This document shows positions 11,429 to 20,367 of a stretch of DNA of 64,000 nucleotides, piece after piece. A program made the position numbers and the translations under genes. Under the pieces are notes generated by a model. The model ran no database searches and was not told the DNA's origin. It saw only the letters and a list, made by a program, of their open reading frames with translations. Source of the DNA: Vallitalea okinawensis (GTDB lineage Bacteria; Bacillota; Clostridia; Lachnospirales; PQDH01); contig NZ_PQDH01000013.1 of assembly GCF_002964605.1 (NCBI RefSeq), positions 29,568 through 93,567 on the forward strand, read 5' to 3'. Every line of letters begins with the position of its first letter. Position 1 is the stretch's first letter.

Positions 11429-11983
11429 ATGGATATAAAAAAAGCATTTAGTTACATACTATTATGCATGGTCATAGTTTTATTAGCCGCAATGTTATTA
11501 TGTATATGCATCAGTAGTTATTTTATAAATGGTAAGGGTAATGAACTAAATTATATATTAGGTGTTAGTCTAATAAACGTAACAACAGGAGGAATGGAGC
11601 CAGTTATCCATCAAGGCGACCTTATAATCATTAATAATAGACACATCAATAAAGTTGATATAGGTGACATTGTAATTTATAGACCTAATGAAGATGAACT
11701 GGTTACTCATCGAATAGTTAGCAAAAAAATAGTGGATGGAAAAATAATTTTTCAACTGCAAGGTGATGCAAATAATTTTCCAGACCTTGAATGGGTACCA
11801 CAGGAGGACATACTTGGAATTTATCAATTAAGGTTACATAAACTAGCTTATATAATAGAATATTTAAGAAGTCCTTTGTTATTAATTACCATACTTGCTT
11901 TATTAGTAAGTAATCGAGTATCAATTCTATTAAAGAAAAAAATATATGTAATAAGAATAAAATATAAAAATATAAAAAAATAA
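11429..11983 (+). CDS. SipW-type signal peptidase I homologue lacking the nucleophile Ser
   Basis: 184 residues, with a membrane segment near the N-terminus (about 8-33) and another near the C-terminus (about 146-165), the layout of ER/archaeal-type (S26B, SipW-like) signal peptidases. The usual SGSMEP box reads T53-G54-G55-M56-E57-P58, so the catalytic Ser is Gly. The other catalytic positions are kept: H94 in VTHRIV, and D113 and D119 in GDANNFPD. SipW enzymes usually process proteins of adhesin or TasA-like operons, and this one follows a sortase cassette by 138 bases. As written it should be inactive as a Ser protease unless another residue such as T53 serves. A sequencing error is possible but would have to change a GGA codon. 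Confidence 0.8.
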   Translation: MDIKKAFSYILLCMVIVLLAAMLLCICISSYFINGKGNELNYILGVSLINVTTGGMEPVIHQGDLIIINNRHINKVDIGDIVIYRPNEDELVTHRIVSKKIVDGKIIFQLQGDANNFPDLEWVPQEDILGIYQLRLHKLAYIIEYLRSPLLLITILALLVSNRVSILLKKKIYVIRIKYKNIKK

Positions 11984-12131
11984 TAATTACCATAGTTTGC
12001 TTTTCATATCCTTTACATTCGTTACAGATTGAAAGAGCTATTTGAATTCACTAACAGTGTATGTTAATATTTAGTTAATACTTTGTATCAATTCATTAAG
12101 TGAATTAAGAATAAAAGGAAGAAGGGTATCC

Positions 12132-13055
12132 ATGTTAAAAAACTTTACGGTAGAGATGGATGATGGGGTACATATACATGTCAATCATTGGTTAGATGAT
12201 AAAGAATCTAAAGAGATTTTAATCATTCTTCATGGTATGGCAGAACATTCATTACGCTATGCAGAGTTTGCAGAATTTTTAGTTAACCATAACTATGAAG
12301 TTTATGCTTGGGATCATAGGGGGCATGGCCAAACAGGAGAAGCAGTAAATGAACTGGGCTATTTTTATGATACCAACGGGTGGCAGAGAGTTGTAGATGA
12401 TATTAAAAGTATAACTAAGTGGATTAATAAAGAACATCAAGGTAAAGACATCATCATCATGGGGCATAGTATGGGGTCATTGTTAGCACGAACGGCTCTT
12501 CAGCAATATGGTGAAGAGTATAAAGGTGCCATTATATCAGGTACCACCTTAGGTGGTAGTATAGCTAAGCAAAAGATCGGGCGGCTATTTACCCAGCATT
12601 ACATAAAAAAACATGGTACAAAGAAGCAGGCTGACCTATTGGACAAAATGACATTCGGAAATTTTAATAATCAATTTAAACCTACAAAGACATCATTTGA
12701 TTGGTTATCCAGGGATGAAAAGCAAGTAAATCTTTATGAAGAAGATTCTTTATGTGGATTTATCTGTTCTTCAAGTTTTTTCTTAGATTTAATAGACGGA
12801 ACAGGTATAACCAGAGATAAAAAAGAGATTGAGAAGATTCCAAAAGATATACCTATTTATCTATATGCTGGTGATCAAGATCCAGTAAGTCAAGGTGGTA
12901 AAGAAGTGAAAAAGCTTTACAAACTATATAAGGATATAGGTATAAAAGATGTAGAATTGAAACTTTATGAAGACGGACGACACGAAATGTTAAATGAAAC
13001 AAATCGTTATGAAGTCTATGAAGATATATTACGATGGTTAGAAAAGCATCAGTAG
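12132..13055 (+). CDS. Alpha/beta hydrolase, monoacylglycerol-lipase-like
   Basis: 307 residues of the serine aminopeptidase S33 / lysophospholipase-like group. The nucleophile elbow is GHSMGS with S113. The likely acid is D248 or D250 in YAGDQDP, and the base is H284 in DGRHEML. The opening HGMAEHSLRY and WDHRGHGQT are hallmarks of the monoglyceride-lipase family. No signal peptide, so cytoplasmic or membrane-associated; the natural ester substrate is unknown. Monocistronic with a clear terminator. Confidence 0.85.
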   Translation: MLKNFTVEMDDGVHIHVNHWLDDKESKEILIILHGMAEHSLRYAEFAEFLVNHNYEVYAWDHRGHGQTGEAVNELGYFYDTNGWQRVVDDIKSITKWINKEHQGKDIIIMGHSMGSLLARTALQQYGEEYKGAIISGTTLGGSIAKQKIGRLFTQHYIKKHGTKKQADLLDKMTFGNFNNQFKPTKTSFDWLSRDEKQVNLYEEDSLCGFICSSSFFLDLIDGTGITRDKKEIEKIPKDIPIYLYAGDQDPVSQGGKEVKKLYKLYKDIGIKDVELKLYEDGRHEMLNETNRYEVYEDILRWLEKHQ

Positions 13056-13063
13056 ACTTACTT

Positions 13064-13098
13064 AAACTCTACCTAAAAAGGTAGAGTTTTTTCTATTT
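13064..13098 (+). terminator. Terminator of the hydrolase gene
   Basis: 10-bp perfect stem (AACTCTACCT / AGGTAGAGTT), AAAA loop, then TTTTCTATTT. Confidence 0.85.
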
Positions 13099-13245
13099 AG
13101 ATATACATAAACTAAGGTGAATATAGTATAATAAATCTGAATGAAGTCTGAACTAAAATTAAGTTTTATAAAAAAAAGTTCAGACATAATGTTAAATGAA
13201 TTTAGAAGATTATAGATATTATTATATTAAGAAAGGGTCAGATAA

Positions 13246-14400
13246 ATGGATATTAAAGAGAAAGCACTAAAAATGCATGAAAAATGGAATGGTAAGCTTG
13301 AAATTACAGCAAAAGCAAAAGTCAATAGTAGAGAAGACCTATCCATTGCTTATACGCCGGGAGTTGCAGAACCATGCAAAGCTATTCATGAGGATCCAGA
13401 AAAAGCTTATTTATATACAATCAAGAGGAATGCTGTTGCAGTGGTCAGTGATGGATCGGCTGTCCTTGGATTAGGCAATATTGGACCAGAGGCTGCTATG
13501 CCAGTAATGGAAGGTAAAGCAGTACTATTTAAAGAGTTCGCTGGAATAGATGCCATACCAATCTGTCTAGATACCCAAGAGACAGATGAAATCATTAAAA
13601 CAGTCTCTTATTTGGCACCTACATTCGGAGGTATCAACTTAGAGGATATTTCTGCACCACGTTGTTTTGAAATTGAAAATGCTTTAAAAGAAAAATTGGA
13701 TATCCCTGTATTTCATGATGATCAACATGGAACTGCCATTGTTGTATTAGCTGGGATTATTAATGCATTAAGACTAATAAAAAAAGAAAAATCTGATCTT
13801 AAGGTAGTAGTTAATGGAGCAGGATCAGCAGGCATAGCTATATCCAAATTACTTCAATTTTATGGGATTAATGATCTAATCTTATGTGATCGTGATGGGA
13901 TTCTTTCAGGAGATAAAAATATCAATTGGGCTCAGAAAGAGATTTTACAATCAACTAATCCAAGAGGAGTAGAAGGTGGCCTAAAAGAGGCATTAAAAGG
14001 TGCCGATATTTTTATAGGTGTTTCTGCAGCAAATATTGTTTCGAAAGCAATGGTTCAGAATATGAATGAAGATGCTATTCTTTTCGCTATGGCTAACCCA
14101 GTGCCAGAGATTATGCCCGATGCTGCCAAAGAAGCAGGAGCACGTATAGTAGGAACAGGAAGAAGTGATTTTCCCAATCAAGTCAATAATGTATTAGCCT
14201 TTCCTGGAATATTCAAGGGTGCATTAGAAGCTAGAACTCAAATAACTGATGAAATGAAAGTAGCAGCTGCAGAAGCTATTGCAAGCATGGTCAGTGCTGA
14301 TCAGTTACATGAAGATTGCATATTGCCTCAACCTTTTGAAAAAGGCATTGCAGATGAGGTAGCTAAAGCAATTGTACAGTGTGCTTATCAAGGTAAATAG
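13246..14400 (+). CDS. NAD(P)-dependent malic enzyme
   Basis: Oxidative decarboxylation of malate to pyruvate. 384 residues, the short bacterial form. The malic N-domain shows [12 protein letters not shown] near 34 and [24 protein letters not shown] split over about 69-90. The catalytic/metal region shows [12 protein letters not shown] and FHDDQHGTA. The dinucleotide fold is at [12 protein letters not shown] near 189, and ALFMANPVPE-type residues are seen as [12 protein letters not shown]. Cofactor preference cannot be decided by eye. The two-subunit fumarase at 55.4 kb supplies a neighbouring step but is not linked. Monocistronic, with a -10-like TATAAT at 13127-13132. Confidence 0.94.
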   Translation: MDIKEKALKMHEKWNGKLEITAKAKVNSREDLSIAYTPGVAEPCKAIHEDPEKAYLYTIKRNAVAVVSDGSAVLGLGNIGPEAAMPVMEGKAVLFKEFAGIDAIPICLDTQETDEIIKTVSYLAPTFGGINLEDISAPRCFEIENALKEKLDIPVFHDDQHGTAIVVLAGIINALRLIKKEKSDLKVVVNGAGSAGIAISKLLQFYGINDLILCDRDGILSGDKNINWAQKEILQSTNPRGVEGGLKEALKGADIFIGVSAANIVSKAMVQNMNEDAILFAMANPVPEIMPDAAKEAGARIVGTGRSDFPNQVNNVLAFPGIFKGALEARTQITDEMKVAAAEAIASMVSADQLHEDCILPQPFEKGIADEVAKAIVQCAYQGK

Positions 14401-14434
14401 TCAAAGAAATAATTTCACATAAAGAGTTTTCACG

Positions 14435-14470
14435 TGCATAGGATCATTCTTGATTCTATGCATTTTTTTT
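14435..14470 (+). terminator. Terminator of the malic enzyme gene
   Basis: 11-bp stem with one G-T pair (TGCATAGGATC / GATTCTATGCA) followed by eight T. Confidence 0.85.
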
Positions 14471-14574
14471 GTCTCAAAATGTATGTACACATCTTTGAAA
14501 ATAGGTTTCAAATTATTCAAACGTACTGTTTAAACGAACATCTGAGTGTTGTTGGGTTAAAGAGAAATAAAAAC

Positions 14575-14614
14575 GAACATACATTTGCATAACATCCTGT
14601 AAATATGGTATAAT
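14575..14614 (+). promoter_or_regulatory. Promoter of the radical-SAM repair pair, with a LexA-box-like motif
   Basis: TTGCAT (14585-14590), 18-base spacer, TATAAT (14609-14614) preceded by TGG. GAACATACATTT (14575-14586) overlaps the -35 box and resembles the Firmicute LexA site GAACNNNNGTTC with mismatches in the second half. The promoter is a good call; the LexA box is speculative. Confidence 0.55.
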
Positions 14615-14630
14615 ATTTACAGGTGATGTT

Positions 14631-15866
14631 ATGATAGAAAATGCATTAGATAAACTAAAAATATTAGCAGATGCAGCTAAATACGATGTGTCCTGTGCAT
14701 CCAGTGGTGCAGATAAAAAGAATAATGGAAAGATTGGTAACAGTATTGCAGCAGGTATCTGCCATGCTTGGTCAACGGATGGAAGGTGTATATCTTTACT
14801 AAAGATTCTTCTGACCAACTATTGTGTCTACGATTGCTCATACTGTATTAACCGTGTATCCAATGATGTTCAAAGAGCTAGTTTTACACCCGAGGAAGTT
14901 GCAGACTTGACCATCCAATTTTATAGAAGAAATTATATCGAAGGGTTATTTCTAAGCTCAGCTATTGAAAAAAATCCCAACCATACAATGGAGAAAATAT
15001 ATCGCACACTTTACTTGTTAAGAGAAGAACACGGATTCTCTGGCTATATCCATGTGAAAACCATACCTGGTGCTGATCCTATGCTTATACATAAAACTGG
15101 TCAGTTGGCTGACAGAATGAGTGTTAATATTGAGTTGCCAAGTACCAAGAGCTTAAAATTATTGGCACCTCAAAAAAGTGTAAAAAAATTAATGGAACCG
15201 ATGGAGCAAATTAATAATGGTATTATTCAATACAAAGAAGAGAAAAGACACTTTATACATTTACCTAAATTTGTTCCTGCTGGACAATCAACACAAATGA
15301 TTATTGGAGCTACCAAGGACACAGACCTATCCATTATTCATACAACGGAAAAGCTTTATAACAGCTTTAATCTAAAAAGAGTTTACTTCTCAGCATATGT
15401 ACCAGTTAATACGGGAAGTAATTTACCATCCCTTGCAACTGAACCACCACTAAAAAGAGAGCATCGACTTTATCAAGCAGATTGGTTATTACGCTTTTAT
15501 CATTTCAATGCTGAGGAACTGTTGGATCCAAGTCAACCTAACTTTGATATGGAATTCGATCCGAAGATGACTTGGGCTTTTAGAAATATGGAGACATTTC
15601 CAGTAGAAATCAATAAGGCACCTTATGAAATGCTTCTTAGAGTTCCAGGGATTGGTATGACCTCAGCTAGACGTATTATTAGACAACGTCAGATAGCTAA
15701 CATAAGTTATGACCATTTAAACAAAATTGGTATTGTAATGAAACGAGCTAAATTTTTTATAACGTGCAATGGCAAGTTTCATGGTCAATTGGACATGAAT
15801 CCAGAAGGCATAAAAGAAAAGTTGGCACCCAAACCGAAATTCGAGCAGTTAAGTATTTTCTCATGA
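14631..15866 (+). CDS. Putative DNA modification/repair radical SAM protein (TIGR03916 type)
   Basis: 411 residues. The radical SAM cluster motif is C65-x3-C69-x2-C72 (CVYDCSYC), which binds a 4Fe-4S cluster and S-adenosylmethionine. The N-terminus (KLKILADAAKYDVSCASSG) and the C-terminal helix-hairpin-helix (APYEMLLRVPGIGMTSARR, about 325-345) are typical of this uncharacterised family, always proposed to act on nucleic acid. Its gene is followed after 9 bases by the family's usual partner (TIGR03915). The reaction is unknown. GTGATGTT-ATG gives a weak but usable ribosome site. Confidence 0.88.
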   Translation: MIENALDKLKILADAAKYDVSCASSGADKKNNGKIGNSIAAGICHAWSTDGRCISLLKILLTNYCVYDCSYCINRVSNDVQRASFTPEEVADLTIQFYRRNYIEGLFLSSAIEKNPNHTMEKIYRTLYLLREEHGFSGYIHVKTIPGADPMLIHKTGQLADRMSVNIELPSTKSLKLLAPQKSVKKLMEPMEQINNGIIQYKEEKRHFIHLPKFVPAGQSTQMIIGATKDTDLSIIHTTEKLYNSFNLKRVYFSAYVPVNTGSNLPSLATEPPLKREHRLYQADWLLRFYHFNAEELLDPSQPNFDMEFDPKMTWAFRNMETFPVEINKAPYEMLLRVPGIGMTSARRIIRQRQIANISYDHLNKIGIVMKRAKFFITCNGKFHGQLDMNPEGIKEKLAPKPKFEQLSIFS

Positions 15867-15875
15867 GGTGGTAAG

Positions 15876-16604
15876 ATGATTTACTTATATGATGGTAGCT
15901 TTGATGGATTTTTAACTGTTATCTATGAACATTATTATAGTGAAAAGGCGACGGCTATCTATCGAAAAAAAGACTATCAAATAGGACTAATCGATGAGAG
16001 TAAAACGATTGAAGCGGATTCAGTTAAATCAAGAAAAGTTCATGAAGCTCTCATTAATAAATTCTCTACTGAAACTTTAAATAACATCCAATATACATTC
16101 TTATCATGTGATAGGAATAAGGATACTTATCTTTTACACTATATTGAGTACGGGTTTAGAATAGGGAAAAGATTGGATTTTGATCATACCCATGAAGTCG
16201 TGTTACCTGTACACCAACTTGGAAAAAGAGTTAGTTTTGAGGTACATCGATTTCTGGGATTATTAAGATTTCAGGAAGTAGGTTCGGTACTTTATAGCGC
16301 CATTGAACCTGATAATGACATCATAACATTAATGGTCAGTCACTTTGCAGATCGTTTAAAGACAGAAAGGTTTATCATTCATGATAAAAAGCGTAAGCAG
16401 GCAGTTATTTATGCAGATGGTCATTGGTATTTATCAGACTTTCACATAAAAGAGGAATTACAGATATCTGAAAAAGAGAAATATTTGAATGCATTATGGA
16501 AAGGCTATTTCAAGCAAATAGCAATTAAAGAAAGAGAGAATTTAAGACTACAACAACAGTTTGTACCCAAGAAATATAGACGCAATATTATTGAATTCAC
16601 ATAA
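15876..16604 (+). CDS. Putative DNA repair protein, radical-SAM partner (TIGR03915 type)
   Basis: 242 residues beginning MIYLYDGSFDGFLTVIYEHYY, the signature start of this family. It is found next to the TIGR03916 radical SAM protein. Some homologues are fused to a uracil-DNA-glycosylase-like domain; this one is the short stand-alone form and ends soon after the conserved core. The region around 110-150 (LGKRVSFEVHRFLGLLRF) is well conserved. The two genes form an operon with 9-base spacing. Function is inferred only from this association. Confidence 0.85.
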   Translation: MIYLYDGSFDGFLTVIYEHYYSEKATAIYRKKDYQIGLIDESKTIEADSVKSRKVHEALINKFSTETLNNIQYTFLSCDRNKDTYLLHYIEYGFRIGKRLDFDHTHEVVLPVHQLGKRVSFEVHRFLGLLRFQEVGSVLYSAIEPDNDIITLMVSHFADRLKTERFIIHDKKRKQAVIYADGHWYLSDFHIKEELQISEKEKYLNALWKGYFKQIAIKERENLRLQQQFVPKKYRRNIIEFT

Positions 16605-16615
16605 TATATGTAACA

Positions 16616-16624
16616 TGTTATAAT
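16616..16624 (+). promoter_or_regulatory. Extended -10 promoter element
   Basis: TGTTATAAT, 118 bases before the GTG start of the WG-repeat lipoprotein. Confidence 0.4.
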
Positions 16625-16741
16625 AGATATAAATGGAAAAAAGTATCATTCCTATAATGATATTGGTGATAACAAGAGTATATTTTGGGGAAATTATAAT
16701 CTATGAAATATTCTATAACCAATATATATAGGAGGTTTAAT

Positions 16742-17728
16742 GTGAAACTAGTAAAGTATTATACCATAGGTTTAGTTTTTTGTTTACTTATATACTCTTT
16801 GTATGGATGTACATCAAATGAGTCATTTGAATGGGGATTCATTGATAAAACAGGTACTATAGTTATTGAGCCCCAATATGCTAATACGACAGGTTTTTAT
16901 GAAGGATTAGCAGGCGTACAAGTAGGTGACACGGAAACAGGAAAGTGGGGTTTTATTAATTTTTCAGGGGAAATAGTTATTGAACCTGAATATGACTTTG
17001 CTTATTATTTTAATGAAGGCTATGCTCCTATTCGAGTAGGGGACGAAGAACAAGGGCTCTGGGGATACATTAATCAGAAGGGCGAAATAACAATAAAGCC
17101 CCAATATAGTTATACAAGGGGTTTTAGTGAAGGCTTGGCGCCAGTACGCATTGAAACTAGTGAAAATGTTTATCAATGGGGGTTTATTAACACTTCTGGC
17201 GACATGGTTATTGAGCCTAAATATTACGATGCATCAATATTTAGAGATGGTTTGGCTCCAGTATATATTTCTAATGAAAGTTATAATGGATGGGCTTATA
17301 TTGATCAAACAGGTGAAATAGTTCTACAAACGGATTATTATATTGTATCCATATTCAGTGAAGGTTTAGCTAACATAAAGAATGGGGATGAAGAATCCGG
17401 AGCGTGGGGTTATATTAATACAAAAGGTGAAGTAATTATTGAGCCCCAGTTTGATGTCTATGCTCATTACTTTTCAGATGGATTGGCTAAATATGTTGCT
17501 GAAGTCATTAGTGATGAACAAGCAATGTGGGGGTTCATTGATCAAAGAGGAAAAGTTGTTATAGAACCTAAATATTACAATGCAGGTGAGTTCATAGATG
17601 GCTTAGCCCCAGTCAATATAGATGGCAATTGGGGATATATCAATAAAACAGGTGAAAACGTTATTGAAGCTCAATTTATGGCTGCAGGAAATTTTGGAGA
17701 AGGCTTAGCACCAGTTATTCAGAAATAA
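16742..17728 (+). CDS. WG-repeat lipoprotein
   Basis: 328 residues from a GTG start at 16742, chosen because GGAGG (16731-16735) lies 6 bases upstream and the result is a clean lipoprotein signal (VKLVKYY, hydrophobic run, LYGC lipobox with C23). An ATG at 16703 would add 13 residues without a ribosome site. The mature part is eight tandem WG repeats of about 38 residues, each near W-G-F/Y-I-N/D-x-x-G-x-x-V-I-E-P-x-Y ending GLAPV. WG-repeat proteins are common in Firmicutes and Bacteroidetes; the role is unknown. Anchored on the outer face of the membrane. No partner gene is evident. Confidence 0.85.
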   Translation: MKLVKYYTIGLVFCLLIYSLYGCTSNESFEWGFIDKTGTIVIEPQYANTTGFYEGLAGVQVGDTETGKWGFINFSGEIVIEPEYDFAYYFNEGYAPIRVGDEEQGLWGYINQKGEITIKPQYSYTRGFSEGLAPVRIETSENVYQWGFINTSGDMVIEPKYYDASIFRDGLAPVYISNESYNGWAYIDQTGEIVLQTDYYIVSIFSEGLANIKNGDEESGAWGYINTKGEVIIEPQFDVYAHYFSDGLAKYVAEVISDEQAMWGFIDQRGKVVIEPKYYNAGEFIDGLAPVNIDGNWGYINKTGENVIEAQFMAAGNFGEGLAPVIQK

Positions 17729-17793
17729 TGGAATAATTCTTGGGTTAAAACATATATAACGAAAGAGAACAACATGTAAAGGAGAGTGTACTT

Positions 17794-18594
17794 ATGAAAA
17801 CTGCTTTAGTTTTATCTGGTGGAGGGGCAAAAGGTGCTTACGAAATTGGTGCTTGGAAAGCATTTAATGAGTTTAATATTGAATTTGATATTTTATCAGG
17901 AACATCCATAGGAGCCTTAAATGGCTTATTGATGGCTACAAAAACTTATGAGTATGCTAAGGAAATGTGGTTTTCCATAGAAGAAAACTTAGCTGAGTCC
18001 ATGTATGCGGATATGGCTAAGCTTTCAGAAGATGATATGGATACTATCAATCGTGTGTTCAAAGAGCCTCATTTAGTAAATGAATTAGTCCATATTAAGG
18101 GAGCTCTTAATAACTCCTATTTATCAGAGCTAATTAAAACAACCCTTAAGGATTGCAAAATAAAAAAAGATTTTTATGTCTGTTCAGTCATCGTCAATGA
18201 AGAACCTGAACCCCATTATTTTAATTTAAAAGAGAAAGACCATGAATTCGTTTCTAAGGCAGTTATCTCATCAGCATCCATTCCTGTCATCAGTGATGCT
18301 GTTGAAATTAATGGAGCTTACTATTTTGATGGTGGTATTTTGCAAAACACACCAATAACCCCTGTTCTTGAGCATGACTGTGACCTTATCATTACTTCGT
18401 TACTGAAGACAAAGGACCTGGACCATTTAAAGGTGTTTACTCATAAACCAATTTTACCACTTCTACCTTCAGAACATTTAGGGGACTTCAAAACAGGTAC
18501 CATGAATTTTTCAAGGAAAGCAGTAGAACTAAAAATGGAGTTAGGTTATAACGATACTTATAAAATGTTAAAAACATTAAAGGCATTATTCTAA
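17794..18594 (+). CDS. Patatin-like phospholipase
   Basis: 266 residues with the Ser-Asp dyad of patatins: oxyanion loop SGGGAKGAYEIG (about 8-19), nucleophile S38 in GTSIGA, and D179 in FDGGILQNTP. Hydrolyses acyl esters of phospholipids or glycerides. No signal peptide, so cytoplasmic. The order GGGAKG...GTSIG...DGG is complete, so the enzyme should be active. AAAGGAGAG lies 7 bases before the ATG. Monocistronic. Confidence 0.9.
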   Translation: MKTALVLSGGGAKGAYEIGAWKAFNEFNIEFDILSGTSIGALNGLLMATKTYEYAKEMWFSIEENLAESMYADMAKLSEDDMDTINRVFKEPHLVNELVHIKGALNNSYLSELIKTTLKDCKIKKDFYVCSVIVNEEPEPHYFNLKEKDHEFVSKAVISSASIPVISDAVEINGAYYFDGGILQNTPITPVLEHDCDLIITSLLKTKDLDHLKVFTHKPILPLLPSEHLGDFKTGTMNFSRKAVELKMELGYNDTYKMLKTLKALF

Positions 18595-18600
18595 ATTTTA

Positions 18601-18627
18601 AGAGCAGATAACACTGTTCTTTTTTTG
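18601..18627 (+). terminator. Terminator of the patatin gene
   Basis: 7-bp stem (AGAGCAG / CTGTTCT, one G-T pair), loop ATAACA, then seven T. Confidence 0.75.
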
Positions 18628-18628
18628 C

Positions 18629-18660
18629 AAATAAAAGACTATCAGAGTTTGCTGATAGTC
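18629..18660 (-). terminator. Terminator of the sulfatase gene (minus strand)
   Basis: 9-bp perfect stem (GACTATCAG / CTGATAGTC, 18637-18660). Read on the minus strand it is followed by TTTTAT. It lies just past the sulfatase stop and back to back with the patatin terminator. Confidence 0.7.
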
Positions 18661-18681
18661 TTCTAATTCTTATAGTATTTA

Positions 18682-20142
18682 CTATTTAAAGGACTTCTTT
18701 ACCCTTTTTAGATAGTGAGGCGATTGAATGGTGGTAGACCATTTAGTTAATCCTTCTATAGTTCCTATATCTATATTTCGGTCAACAAAAACTTGGATCA
18801 TACGTTCCCGCCAAATTCTAAGTTGTTTAGGAACATCATTGTCATCAGATGTAACTAAATTATACAACTCCTTTGGATCTTTTTTTAGATTAAATAATTG
18901 TTCATTACCTGTGCGAGGAAACCATATGTATTTCATCTTGCCATCTGTTAAGTATTGCATTTCTTGTTCAGGTGAATAACACTCAGTATGCTCACCATGG
19001 ATATACTCACGTTCAATTTCTCCCCCTCTTATAGCAGGTAATAAATTGAGTCCTTCTACAGTATCAGGTATGTATAAATGACATGTTGATAAAATAGTAG
19101 GCATTATGTCCTGCAATAAAACAGGCTGAGTCACTCTAGGCACATGGTTCTCTTTTGCATTGGATGGTAACTTTATTAGCAGAGGAATATGGGCTGAGCC
19201 TTCATAAGCATATGTCTTACGCCATAAGTGATGATCTCCTAACATATCACCGTGGTCCGAGGTGAAGATAATCATAGTGTTATCAAGTTGACCAGCACTT
19301 TTTAAATATCTGAATAACCTACCTAATTGATGATCGATATGATTGATATTACCATAATAGCCTGCACGGGCACGATGAGTTTCTTCGTCCTTATGTTTTC
19401 CACGCCAAGAATCTTCATCATAAAGTTCAGTACAAATGGCATTTTCTTCTGCCCATTGACCCACCCAAGGCTCAGGTAACTCCTTATTGTTATAATGGTT
19501 AAAATAATATGGAACAGCATCATAAGGTGAGTGAGGTCTTGCGAAAGATACCTTTAAGAAAAATGGTTTACTAGGATCTCTTTGATTAAGAAATTTAAGA
19601 GCTTCATTAACTGTCCAATTGGTAGGATGTAGATATTCTGGAGCATGATATGGTCTTGCCATCCAACTGTTCCAACCTATTCCATGATCTACAGCTTCAT
19701 AACTACCATTTTTGTTCTCATGAAACCATTGATTATAATCGGATACAAAGTTATCATCTTCAACTCTTCCAGACTCATCAAGCACCGTGTTATGGAATCC
19801 GTTAAGAGCACGTTGAGGATAAAAATGCATTTTACCGATACCTTGAGTATGATATCCAGCTGAAGATAATTCACCAGGCAAAGTATGCTTAAATCCAACC
19901 CCCATTGGACCTTGACCAGTACCCATACCTAGAATTCCAGTACTCCAGGTACTCATCCCTGTTAATAGACAGGCTCTCGCTGGGATACAAGAGGGTGAAG
20001 GGGTATAAGCCTTTTCAAAAACCGTTCCTTGAGATGCCAGCCAATCTAAGTTAGGTGTTTCAATCTCTACATTACCATAACAACCCAAGGTATCGAAGCG
20101 TTGTTGATCAGTCATAATCAGTAGTACATTAGATGGATTCAT
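18682..20142 (-). CDS. Sulfatase (alkaline phosphatase superfamily)
   Basis: 486 residues from the second in-frame ATG (20140-20142). The first ATG (20151) abuts the GAGGAG site, while the second is 9 bases from it. The sulfatase signature SPSCIPARA carries C52, normally converted to formylglycine. Metal ligands are suggested by MTDQQRFD (D12) and TSDHGDMLGDH. The enzyme hydrolyses sulfate esters; the substrate is unknown. No signal peptide is seen, so it is probably cytoplasmic. A Cys-type sulfatase in an anaerobe needs a maturase (anSME), which is not in this window. The gene is divergent from an AraC regulator and is probably controlled by it. Confidence 0.9.
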   Translation of the reverse strand: MNPSNVLLIMTDQQRFDTLGCYGNVEIETPNLDWLASQGTVFEKAYTPSPSCIPARACLLTGMSTWSTGILGMGTGQGPMGVGFKHTLPGELSSAGYHTQGIGKMHFYPQRALNGFHNTVLDESGRVEDDNFVSDYNQWFHENKNGSYEAVDHGIGWNSWMARPYHAPEYLHPTNWTVNEALKFLNQRDPSKPFFLKVSFARPHSPYDAVPYYFNHYNNKELPEPWVGQWAEENAICTELYDEDSWRGKHKDEETHRARAGYYGNINHIDHQLGRLFRYLKSAGQLDNTMIIFTSDHGDMLGDHHLWRKTYAYEGSAHIPLLIKLPSNAKENHVPRVTQPVLLQDIMPTILSTCHLYIPDTVEGLNLLPAIRGGEIEREYIHGEHTECYSPEQEMQYLTDGKMKYIWFPRTGNEQLFNLKKDPKELYNLVTSDDNDVPKQLRIWRERMIQVFVDRNIDIGTIEGLTKWSTTIQSPHYLKRVKKSFK

Positions 20143-20244
20143 TTTTATCATCTCCTCATGAAATATACTTAGTCATTTCCATCTATTAGTTGTTAAAGAT
20201 GATTTTATTATATCAAAATTTTACAAATTATAAAATGTCTACTG

Positions 20245-20324
20245 GTACTATATTGTATGTGGTAATATTTTCTAATTAAGAACTGTATTGATGTATTGGG
20301 TTTAAAAGTGATACAATATAGTAC
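20245..20324. promoter_or_regulatory. Inverted 14-bp sites between sulfatase and AraC genes
   Basis: GTACTATATTGTAT (20245-20258) and its exact reverse complement (20311-20324) face each other across 52 bases in the divergent intergenic region. Each copy contains TACAAT in the outward direction and so may include the -10 box of the respective gene; for araC, TTGATG (20288-20293) lies 18 bases upstream. Symmetric sites of this kind fit control of both promoters by the AraC protein. Confidence 0.55.
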
Positions 20325-20367
20325 AAGATTTCAATGGATTAATAAAATGTTATAGTGGGTGAATAGA

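Noticed and set aside
18682..20142. Phosphonate monoester hydrolase instead of sulfatase
   Set aside because: The families overlap in sequence, but the CIPAR signature and overall motif order fit sulfatases at least as well; the broader call is kept.
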